A stretch of DNA of 10,080 nucleotides from Spirochaetes bacterium RIFOXYC1_FULL_54_7 (GTDB lineage Bacteria > Spirochaetota > Spirochaetia > Treponematales > UBA12059): NCBI GenBank assembly GCA_001830645.1, contig MIBM01000144.1:1-10080 (forward strand), written 5' to 3'. Numbering within the stretch: position 1 is the stretch's first letter; every line of letters starts with the position of its first letter. The translations under genes were made by a program, and so were the position numbers. The notes below the pieces were generated by a model, which saw only the letters and a list, made by a program, of their open reading frames with translations, had not been told where the DNA came from and did not search any database. Shown here piece by piece: positions 1 through 6,288 of the stretch.

Positions 1-1358
1 CCCTGGTCTGGATGGCTGCTGTCATTGCCAGCCTGTTCATAGCCTCCCTTGCCACGGTCAGCGCCAGGATGGGTGCAACCGTGATGAAGCCCGTCGAGGC
101 ACTTATGGGAGCTGCTTCCCACTGGTCGGCCGGGGAGCTGGACACCCGGGTTCCACGTTTCAGGGATCCCGATCTTGCGGGCCTCACCGAGACTATGAAC
201 GCCATGGCGGCCGAGCTGGCTGACCGCATGAAGACCATGGCACAACAGCAAGGGGAGTTGTCTGCCATCCTTGATGGTATGAACGAAGCCGTCATAGCCA
301 CCGATGCGGATCTGATGATCCGCATGGTCAACAAAAAGGCCAGGGAACTGCTTGGCCCCCGAGGCAGGCGGGGCGATGCCGAAACAACACTCTCCGGTTT
401 CCTGGAGCGTCCCCTCCTCCAGGCCTGTGGCAGCAGCCCCCTCGACGCCCTTGCCAGGCGCTGCATTGACAACCTCGCCCCCCAGGACGAGGAAATCAGC
501 CTCTATGGAGATACCACCAGCACGATGCTCGTCTATGCCGCACCCTTGGCCATGGAGGACGGCAGGATCGGCGCCATCCTGGTACTGAACGATATAACCC
601 GGATCAAACGCCTGGAGCGGGTACGGCGTGACTTTGTAGCCAACGTTTCCCATGAACTGCGCACCCCTATAACCTTGATAAAAGGTTTCATCGAGACCCT
701 TGAAGATGGAGCCATCAGGAATCCACAGGAGGCTGTCAGGTTCATGGGCATAATCAGAAGACACACCGACAGGATGGCGTCCATAATCGAGGATCTGCTG
801 ACCCTGGCAAGGATGGAAAATCCCGAGCGTGGGCGATTGGCCCTGCACTCATGCCAAGTTGCGGAAATAATAGGCAAGGCTGTGGAATCCCTTGATGACA
901 GGCCTGCATCGAAGGCTGTTTCCATACTTGTAGACTGCCCGCAAGAGCTGAAGATCGTGGCCAACGAGGGTCTGCTCGAGCAGGCCTTGGTAAACCTGCT
1001 GGACAATGCGGTAAAGTACGGACCTGAGGGTGGCTCGGTACGGGTTACGGCCACACCGGACGCCTCGGAAGGCTTCATTTGCCTGAGTGTGAGCGACGAG
1101 GGCCAAGGCATACCTGCCAAGGACCTGAGCCGGCTTTTCGAACGGTTTTACCGGGTTGACCGCGCCAGGAGCAGGGAACTGGGAGGCACTGGTCTTGGCC
1201 TTGCCATTGTAAGGCACATAGCCATGGCCCATGGCGGAACTGCTACTGTCCAGAGCATTGAAGGCTACGGTAGCACCTTCTGCATAACCCTGCCATCAGT
1301 ACCCCTCAGTATCCATTCCGACGAGCCATCAGACGAAACCGAAACGACCAGTTCCTGA
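1..1358 (+). CDS. PhoR-type sensor histidine kinase, 5' partial
   Basis: This is the C-terminal part of a membrane sensor kinase that autophosphorylates on histidine and passes the phosphate to a response regulator. The frame is open to the left edge, and the first visible residues already form the last membrane helix, so the Met codon at 12 is internal. Numbering from that Met: TM helix about 1-20, HAMP about 22-73, PAS about 82-198, HisKA with the SHELRTP motif and phospho-acceptor His214, N-box around 328-337 (NLLDNAVKYG), G1 box DEGQGIP 362-368, F-box LFERFYR 375-381 and G2 box GGTGLGLAIV 391-400. All catalytic boxes are intact. The TM-HAMP-PAS-HisKA-HATPase order and the FVANVSHELRTPIT...GFIETL stretch are typical of the PhoR/ResE group. 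A phosphate role is likely but unproven, because no phoB, pst or phoU gene is visible. The last 19 residues after the ATPase domain are a polar tail overlapping the convergent gene. Confidence 0.93.
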   Translation, partial: LVWMAAVIASLFIASLATVSARMGATVMKPVEALMGAASHWSAGELDTRVPRFRDPDLAGLTETMNAMAAELADRMKTMAQQQGELSAILDGMNEAVIATDADLMIRMVNKKARELLGPRGRRGDAETTLSGFLERPLLQACGSSPLDALARRCIDNLAPQDEEISLYGDTTSTMLVYAAPLAMEDGRIGAILVLNDITRIKRLERVRRDFVANVSHELRTPITLIKGFIETLEDGAIRNPQEAVRFMGIIRRHTDRMASIIEDLLTLARMENPERGRLALHSCQVAEIIGKAVESLDDRPASKAVSILVDCPQELKIVANEGLLEQALVNLLDNAVKYGPEGGSVRVTATPDASEGFICLSVSDEGQGIPAKDLSRLFERFYRVDRARSRELGGTGLGLAIVRHIAMAHGGTATVQSIEGYGSTFCITLPSVPLSIHSDEPSDETETTSS

Positions 1359-2095
1359 GTGCAACCGAACCAGCGATGGACTCCGGGTGAGACTGCCAGT
1401 GTGGCCTGTCCCTGGGCACCGGGCTTGATGGTTTCACCCCAGGGACTGTCTGAAGCCATGTCTCCCAACAGGCCGGAAACCCCGACCAGGGTCTTGTCCG
1501 GAGTCCTCAGGTAATCGGCCCTGAACCTGCCTTCCGCCACGGCAATAGCCTGGGCGGCAAGGTCACTGTCCCAGGGATCGGTCATCCTGAGTTCCGCTTC
1601 CCCGGCAAAGCGCCGGAGGTTGAAGCAAGCCGCATCCCAGCCCCCCTGATACAAGCAGAAGGCCAGCTCCGCCGCCAGGCCACCTCTGGCGTCGGGACTC
1701 AGCACTCTTTCAGGATCGGCAGCCACGTCCCCGGACACCGGGGCTCCGGCATCCAGGGGCCAAATGGTGCCATAGGGAAGCCCCCGGCAGGATCCGAAAA
1801 CCGGCCTGCACCGGATTGCCGCAAAACTGGTTCTTGGCAGGAACAGGATCAGGGTATCCCCAGGGGCGGCGAAGAGGACTGGTCCAACCATAGCCATGCT
1901 ACGCCAATCCAGTTCCCAGCCATCTGCTCCGGACCAGGCAGGCGGCAGGGCAGGCAGGACAACAGGTACCGCCAGATCAGGCCAAAAGGCTGTACATGCC
2001 CCCTGGTACAGGCTTGCCATGCACAGCGCAAAGCTGAAAAGGTGGCTTAATACAGAGCTGAGGCCGGGTGTGGATCTTTGCTTTTTCATGCCCAT
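1265..2095 (-). CDS. Exported protein of unknown function, possible lipoprotein
   Basis: I do not recognise this 276-residue protein. It starts with a basic stretch (MGMKKQR), then a hydrophobic segment at about 15-33 ending in a cysteine (Cys34, context SLYQGAC). This resembles an export leader, with a loose lipobox of the kind tolerated in spirochaetes, but Gln at -3 is atypical, so lipidation is doubtful. The rest is rich in Trp, Pro, Gly and Ala, with Cys pairs that could form disulfides outside the cytoplasm, and no further membrane helix. Codon choice (many CTG, GCC, GGC) matches the neighbours, which supports a real gene. An in-frame stop just upstream (2102-2104) limits the start to the ATG at 2093-2095 or the one at 2087-2089; neither has a clear Shine-Dalgarno. 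Its last 94 bp overlap the convergent kinase gene. A secreted or periplasmic role is inferred. Confidence 0.7.
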   Translation of the reverse strand: MGMKKQRSTPGLSSVLSHLFSFALCMASLYQGACTAFWPDLAVPVVLPALPPAWSGADGWELDWRSMAMVGPVLFAAPGDTLILFLPRTSFAAIRCRPVFGSCRGLPYGTIWPLDAGAPVSGDVAADPERVLSPDARGGLAAELAFCLYQGGWDAACFNLRRFAGEAELRMTDPWDSDLAAQAIAVAEGRFRADYLRTPDKTLVGVSGLLGDMASDSPWGETIKPGAQGQATLAVSPGVHRWFGCTQELVVSVSSDGSSEWILRGTDGRVMQKVLP

Positions 2096-2132
2096 AGCAC
2101 GTCAGCCGGATCAGCCCTGCATGCGGAATGCC

Positions 2133-2161
2133 TTGCCTAGGGCCACATTTTGGCCCATACT
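2133..2161 (+). promoter_or_regulatory. Candidate sigma70 promoter for the 2171 gene, possibly leaderless
   Basis: A TTGCCT (2133-2138) and a CATACT (2156-2161) are separated by exactly 17 bp. Each matches 4 of 6 consensus positions for the -35 and -10 boxes. Transcription would be expected to begin about 6-8 bp after the -10 box, at about 2167-2169, leaving almost no leader before the ATG at 2171. That agrees with the lack of any Shine-Dalgarno there. It is a prediction from motif matches only. Confidence 0.4.
2140..2156. repeat. 6-bp perfect inverted repeat inside the promoter spacer
   Basis: GGGCCA (2140-2145) and TGGCCC (2151-2156) form a perfect dyad with a 5-nt centre (CATTT). The dyad fills the interval between the candidate -35 and -10 boxes in the divergent spacer, so it could be a small operator for a dimeric regulator acting on the 2171 gene, the 2095 gene or both. 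There is no T-tract, so it is not a convincing terminator. A 6-bp dyad can occur by chance in GC-rich DNA. Confidence 0.35.
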
Positions 2162-2170
2162 GTGTAACCG

Positions 2171-3589
2171 ATGGACGCGAACCAGAACTACACCGACCAA
2201 CTGGAACAGGCCCTGCTCGGGAAGACCGAGCGCATGGACGGACACGAACTGAAGCAACTCCGAGACGACTACAAGTTGTTCCAGTCGGCTTTCCAGGGTA
2301 TCTACAATGTACTTCTGCGAAAAGGCCTCATACACGAGGATCCGTATAAGCTCGAGCTCAAGATATCCGAGGTGCAGACACCGCCGGAAGGATCGTTTGC
2401 GGAGAGCGAAAAACTGGACCAGATGTGCATCCGCCTGTCCCAGTTCGAGTCATACCTGGACTTCCTGAACAATTACTACCAGTTCAGCGTTGACTTCCTT
2501 ACCCTGGGGCGTATAAAGAAGCTGGTCGGGCTGACCAAGTATTTCTCATTCACGACCTTCACGGAGAACAGCTCCCATCTGAATACACGCTATTTTGCCG
2601 AGATAGTCGCCCAGATCCGCAAGGGCAGCGATCCTCTCTCTACAGGCATCATCAACGAAGGCCTGCTGCAGTTGGACAAGACAAGCCGCAAGATTTTCCA
2701 GGCCCTCAAGGATCTGGGTCACCTCCACCGTGAGCGTCACAAGCTGGAAATGCGCCGCCTGGCCAGCGACAGCATGAAGTTTGACCGTGACCAGGTCATA
2801 ACCCACCAGGATGACGTTATCCGCAAGATCCGGCAAAAGTTTGTTGAAGCAGCAGGGGACAAGCCCTTCTATCCGGAACTGGCAGTCGAAATCCTCAAGG
2901 AAGATTACTCGTCCGACGGCCCGTCCCTGCGGGATGAAGCCCTAGAAAAGCTGCGGGTGGCCGACAGCAAGGATAGTGGCAAGGCGGCGGAGCACAACTA
3001 CAAGACAACCATCCTGGAAGGCATCCGCACCGTCATCGGAGTCGGATTCCAGCTGGATGATTCCATACAGAAGCTGAACGAGAACCAGGGTATCCTTGAC
3101 TCCCAGGATAAATCCTTCATCACAAAAATCCGGAAGCTGTTGAGGGATATGATGGGTAAGAGACCTGAAGACATCATCCATGAGGTTGATTATATGGATC
3201 CAGTCAGCAGTGAACGCAAGAACGAAGCCATCAACTTCAGGAGCTTTGCCACAGAGGTCTCGAAGAAGGCCCAGACCCTCATAGCCATGACATCCCGGAA
3301 CTCCACTGCCTACAAACGCCTCGAGGGAGCCAGCGAGGACCAGATCTATAAATTCCTTGAAAAAAGTATAGAAGACCTGCAGAGCTACCACCGCAAACTC
3401 ACTGCCCTGGACGAGTTCTTCAGGGCCACCATTACCGATCCAGAGGTCAGGAACAGGGTCCGGACCATCAAGACAGAGCTTGGTTCCATCAAGAACACCA
3501 TCATCAAGGCCAACCAGAAACGATACGAATACATTGCGTTCAAAGATGAACAGGAACAGATGAAGCGTCTGGGCATCAAGGAATCCTGA
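2171..3589 (+). CDS. Conserved-looking soluble helical protein of unknown function
   Basis: I cannot assign a function to this 472-residue protein. It has no signal peptide or membrane segment, so it is probably cytoplasmic. It is dense in Lys, Arg, Glu and Asp, has a single Cys (86) and no Trp, and is probably mostly alpha-helical. Charged heptad-like stretches, such as about 165-225, 310-335 and 395-470, could form coiled coils. The 95-130 region is richer in aromatic residues (SYLDFLNNYYQF, KYFSFTTF) and may form a folded core. It resembles spirochaete conserved hypothetical proteins in my memory, but I cannot verify that. The ATG at 2171 is the first possible start, because an in-frame TAA lies at 2165-2167. 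There is no Shine-Dalgarno, while a promoter-like pair lies immediately upstream. It is followed by a hairpin and a 75-bp gap, so it may be its own transcription unit. A scaffold or cytoskeletal role would be speculation. Confidence 0.85.
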   Translation: MDANQNYTDQLEQALLGKTERMDGHELKQLRDDYKLFQSAFQGIYNVLLRKGLIHEDPYKLELKISEVQTPPEGSFAESEKLDQMCIRLSQFESYLDFLNNYYQFSVDFLTLGRIKKLVGLTKYFSFTTFTENSSHLNTRYFAEIVAQIRKGSDPLSTGIINEGLLQLDKTSRKIFQALKDLGHLHRERHKLEMRRLASDSMKFDRDQVITHQDDVIRKIRQKFVEAAGDKPFYPELAVEILKEDYSSDGPSLRDEALEKLRVADSKDSGKAAEHNYKTTILEGIRTVIGVGFQLDDSIQKLNENQGILDSQDKSFITKIRKLLRDMMGKRPEDIIHEVDYMDPVSSERKNEAINFRSFATEVSKKAQTLIAMTSRNSTAYKRLEGASEDQIYKFLEKSIEDLQSYHRKLTALDEFFRATITDPEVRNRVRTIKTELGSIKNTIIKANQKRYEYIAFKDEQEQMKRLGIKES

Positions 3590-3626
3590 TCCAGATCTGC
3601 GGCACCTGCCTGCAGCGGCCTGGATC
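3588..3626 (+). repeat. Interrupted hairpin between the 2171 gene and the oppA-like gene
   Basis: GATCCAG (3588-3594) pairs perfectly with CTGGATC (3620-3626), and an inner CTGC (3597-3600) pairs with GCAG (3612-3615). This gives a two-part stem with a small asymmetric internal loop and an 11-nt apical loop. The left arm begins inside the stop codon of the upstream gene. No U-run follows, so it is not a standard intrinsic terminator. It could still be a transcript-end stabiliser, a processing site or a weak attenuator ahead of the next gene. Confidence 0.4.
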
Positions 3627-3652
3627 GAGCCTCCTCAGGACATATCGAGACC

Positions 3653-3658
3653 AAGGAG
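3653..3658 (+). promoter_or_regulatory. Shine-Dalgarno deciding the TTG start at 3665
   Basis: AAGGAG lies 6 nt before the TTG at 3665. The nearest ATG codons (3677 and 3680) would be 18 nt or more away. The TTG start also supplies the Lys-Arg residues that begin the signal peptide. Confidence 0.7.
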
Positions 3659-3664
3659 ATTATA

Positions 3665-5245
3665 TTGAAACGATCAATGATGCTGTGCGCCATAATGACG
3701 CTTGCCTTTTACACAGCAAGTGCTGACCAGCCAGAGGTTCAGGCTGAACTGGTGGTGGGCATGGGGCCGTACCGGATCGAACTACATCCGTACAAGTCCA
3801 TCTATGCCCACGAGATGCAGATTTTTACCGCTATTTACGAGGGCCTCTTCTCGTACGATCCCCGGACACTTGACCCGGTACGGGCCCTGGCCGAAACCTA
3901 TGAAAAATCCACGGATGGCAAGACCTGGACCTTCAGACTCCGTGAGGATGCCCTCTGGTCAGATGGCTCGCCGGTCACGGCCATGGATTTCGTGGAATCC
4001 TGGCGCTATCTCCTGGCCCCGTCCACCGAAGCCGAGTACGCGGTCTTCCTGGACATAATCAAAGGCGCCCAGGACTATCGTACAGGCAAGAACAAACGGG
4101 CAGACTCGGTAGGCGTTCGGGCTCTGGACAGCAAGACCCTCCAGGTTGAACTCCTGGCGCCGGCAGCTTATTTTACCAGGCTTCTGTGCCACAGCGCCTT
4201 TGTTCCGGTACACTGGTCCATGCGGGGCATCCGTGACTGGAGCCCGGACAGGATCGTAGGCAACGGACCCTACCGCATCCTGTCCATGGACAGCAGTGAG
4301 ATGGTCCTCGAGGCTGATCCCCGGTACTGGGACGCCGCTTCGGTGAAGTCTCCCAATCTGCGGATACTCTTTCTGGACAACGAGGACGAGGCAACCGCAC
4401 GCTACAACGGTGGAGAAATCCACTGGCTCATGGACATGGCAGACACCAGTTCACTGGTAACACCGGATGCCATGCAGTTCTCACCTATGTTCGGTACCAG
4501 CTATTACTTCTGGAACGCTTCCGTAAAGCCCTGGAACGATGCCAGGGTCAGACGAGCCCTGGCCCTCATGATCCCTTGGGATAAGATCAGGACCGAAGAA
4601 AACTACTTTTCACCCACAAGTGTACTCATCCTGCCCTTTGCCGGCTACGAGTCTCCAAAAGGCATAATCGAAAGCAACGAAGAAGAGGCACGCAAGCTGT
4701 TGGCTGCTGCCAGATTCAAGGATGGCAAAGGTCTGCCACCGGTCCGCTTCGTCGTTCCCGAAGGCGAACTTCACCAGGCCAACGCAGCCATCTTCGAGGA
4801 AGCCTGGGCTCCCCTGGGCATCACCCTTGAGGTTACCACAGTCCCGGCAGGGGACTTCACCAGGGACAGCAGGCAGGACGATTTCAGCCTGTCCTTCACC
4901 GGCTGGATAGGTGATTTTGCAGACCCCGCGGCCTTTCTGCTCATGTGGATCAGCGATTCCGGTCTCAACGAGGCAAAGTACAAGAGCCGGGAATATGACA
5001 GGCTCATTGCCCGGTCCATGAACGAAGAAGGAGCCATCCGGCTTGCCACCCTGGCCGAAGCTGAAGGAAAACTTCTGGGAGATGCAGCGGTCATGCCTCT
5101 GTACCACTCATTGTCCTTCAATGTTGTCGACCTTGATGTCATACAAGGCTGGCATGTGAATCCCCTGGATATGCATCCCTTCAAATCCATATTCGTTGGC
5201 TCACCCAAGGCCAACCCACTCATAGTCAAGGCAGCCTGGCGATGA
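3665..5245 (+). CDS. Peptide ABC transporter solute-binding protein (OppA/DppA, SBP_bac_5 family)
   Basis: This periplasmic binding protein should capture oligopeptides or a related solute for an ABC importer. The 526 residues match the usual family length. Residues 1-20 form a Sec signal peptide: Lys2-Arg3, a hydrophobic core, and an ASA cleavage site before Asp21. No lipobox Cys is placed at the cleavage site, so it is probably soluble or periplasmic. Family hallmarks include DGKTWTFRLREDALWSDG (84-101), VTAMDFVESWRYLL (104-117), the GNGPYRI turn (199-205), GWIGDFADPAAFL (413-425) and SDSGLN (430-435). The TTG start is chosen from the AAGGAG 6 nt upstream. Its TGA overlaps the next gene's ATG (ATGA), indicating coupling. 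No permease or ATPase genes follow, so it is an orphan that may share a transporter elsewhere. Ligand identity cannot be read from sequence; peptide binding is the family default, and OppA-like proteins can bind other ligands. Confidence 0.92.
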   Translation: MKRSMMLCAIMTLAFYTASADQPEVQAELVVGMGPYRIELHPYKSIYAHEMQIFTAIYEGLFSYDPRTLDPVRALAETYEKSTDGKTWTFRLREDALWSDGSPVTAMDFVESWRYLLAPSTEAEYAVFLDIIKGAQDYRTGKNKRADSVGVRALDSKTLQVELLAPAAYFTRLLCHSAFVPVHWSMRGIRDWSPDRIVGNGPYRILSMDSSEMVLEADPRYWDAASVKSPNLRILFLDNEDEATARYNGGEIHWLMDMADTSSLVTPDAMQFSPMFGTSYYFWNASVKPWNDARVRRALALMIPWDKIRTEENYFSPTSVLILPFAGYESPKGIIESNEEEARKLLAAARFKDGKGLPPVRFVVPEGELHQANAAIFEEAWAPLGITLEVTTVPAGDFTRDSRQDDFSLSFTGWIGDFADPAAFLLMWISDSGLNEAKYKSREYDRLIARSMNEEGAIRLATLAEAEGKLLGDAAVMPLYHSLSFNVVDLDVIQGWHVNPLDMHPFKSIFVGSPKANPLIVKAAWR

Positions 5246-6288
5246 TGAAACCGATACGGCGTTTCTTCGGATTCGCTATGTACCTGTTCATAGGCCTGCC
5301 CCTGCTTCTTGGCAGCATGACCATGCTTTCGGTCAGGCCCTGGCTTACCGATCCAGCGGCATATAAATCCCTGGTGGAAGATCAGCGCTTCACCGCCGTA
5401 CTGGAGGCTCCACAGCTGCCGCGACACATGCCACCCACAGTGGACCTTGGAAGCTACCGCTATGATGGCCCCGCGGCAGCTGCAGCCTTCCAGGATGCGA
5501 TTCCCGCCTCTGCCCTGGTCCAGACGGCCTCACGATCCATCGACTCTGTCTTCTCGGCCATAGACTCCGGTGCCTCGGGTTTCATGTTGGATCTGCAGCC
5601 CCTGCGTGAGGCCTTGATAGCAGGATCCGGACCATTTGCGTCTGCCTACCTTGCCCGGACAGGTGAAGCCCCTGAAGCCATACCTGTCCAGGAGCAAATC
5701 CAGGAACAGGGACCATCACCTGGCCGGCAACTTGTACCAGCTACCGACCAGCAGACCCTGCCTTCTTCCGTTCAGACTCCCACGCTGACTGCATCCAATC
5801 TGGCAACCGCACTTGAAGCCATGGCCACCGGACTGCCGCCGACCCTGGCTGTAGACGACCCCAGCCTCGGTGCTGTCGGCCAGAGGACCGCCAACCTGGC
5901 GACCCTGCGGCAGGGGTTCAGCTCTGCCAGTATCTGGCTGGCCTTGGCCGCGGCTGGGCTTACCGTGGCTGGAGCCTTCATTGCCGAAGAAAACTGGAGG
6001 AAGCGGCTCAAATTGCTTGGATCCCGTATCCTTGGGCCCGGGATACCTATACTGGTCGTTGGCCTGGTTCCACATCTGATAAATCCGGCTGGCCTGATCC
6101 GCATGGCCGGTACAGCCTCAATGAACCAGTTCCCTGCCCTGCTGGAGTACGTCAAGTTTGCCGCTACCAGTCTTACCGGTGGTTTCATGGTGGTCGGCCT
6201 CGCAGCAGTGGGCATTGGCACCGCTCTGGTCTCGACCACCCACCTGATACCTCCCGGTGACGATGAAGATACCGAGGAACTGCTGTGA
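5242..6288 (+). CDS. Integral membrane protein with large extracytoplasmic domain, unknown function
   Basis: I do not recognise a named family for this 348-residue protein. A basic N-terminus (KPIRR) is followed by a helix at about 9-30. An approximately 195-residue region (about 31-225), probably outside the membrane, comes next and includes a Pro/Gln/Glu-rich linker at about 141-180. Three more helices follow at about 229-247, 262-282 and 305-331, then a short acidic tail. The basic NWRKRLK between helices 2 and 3 suggests that loop is cytoplasmic. The start ATG at 5242 overlaps the binding-protein stop (ATGA), with a weak AAGG about 10 nt upstream; the ATG at 5245 is an alternative. Its own TGA overlaps the next gene's GTG. 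Sandwiched between a periplasmic binding protein and a nucleoside-kinase homologue, it could be a membrane partner of either, but nothing in the sequence resembles an ABC permease. Confidence 0.85.
   Translation: MMKPIRRFFGFAMYLFIGLPLLLGSMTMLSVRPWLTDPAAYKSLVEDQRFTAVLEAPQLPRHMPPTVDLGSYRYDGPAAAAAFQDAIPASALVQTASRSIDSVFSAIDSGASGFMLDLQPLREALIAGSGPFASAYLARTGEAPEAIPVQEQIQEQGPSPGRQLVPATDQQTLPSSVQTPTLTASNLATALEAMATGLPPTLAVDDPSLGAVGQRTANLATLRQGFSSASIWLALAAAGLTVAGAFIAEENWRKRLKLLGSRILGPGIPILVVGLVPHLINPAGLIRMAGTASMNQFPALLEYVKFAATSLTGGFMVVGLAAVGIGTALVSTTHLIPPGDDEDTEELL
6274..6278 (+). promoter_or_regulatory. Shine-Dalgarno deciding the GTG start at 6285
   Basis: GAGGA lies inside the end of the upstream gene, 6 nt before the GTG at 6285. 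This supports the GTG as start codon with a 4-nt GTGA overlap. Starting there keeps the roughly 38 residues that precede the P-loop. Confidence 0.6.

Noticed and set aside
12..14. The first ATG in the window as the start of the sensor kinase
   Set aside because: The frame is open to the left edge, and the protein would begin in the middle of its second membrane helix, so this Met is internal.
533..1120. A 195-codon minus-strand open frame opposite the sensor kinase
   Set aside because: It overlaps the conserved HisKA and ATPase regions on the other strand. The translation is Ser/Arg-rich without motifs, typical of a shadow.
2096..2170. A promoter for the minus-strand gene at 2095
   Set aside because: A CAAAAT-like -10 can be found (2152-2147), but there is no acceptable -35 at a proper distance.
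4771..5427. A 218-codon minus-strand open frame opposite the end of the binding-protein gene
   Set aside because: It is antisense to conserved SBP_bac_5 motifs and the following gene's first helix. There is no independent evidence of coding.
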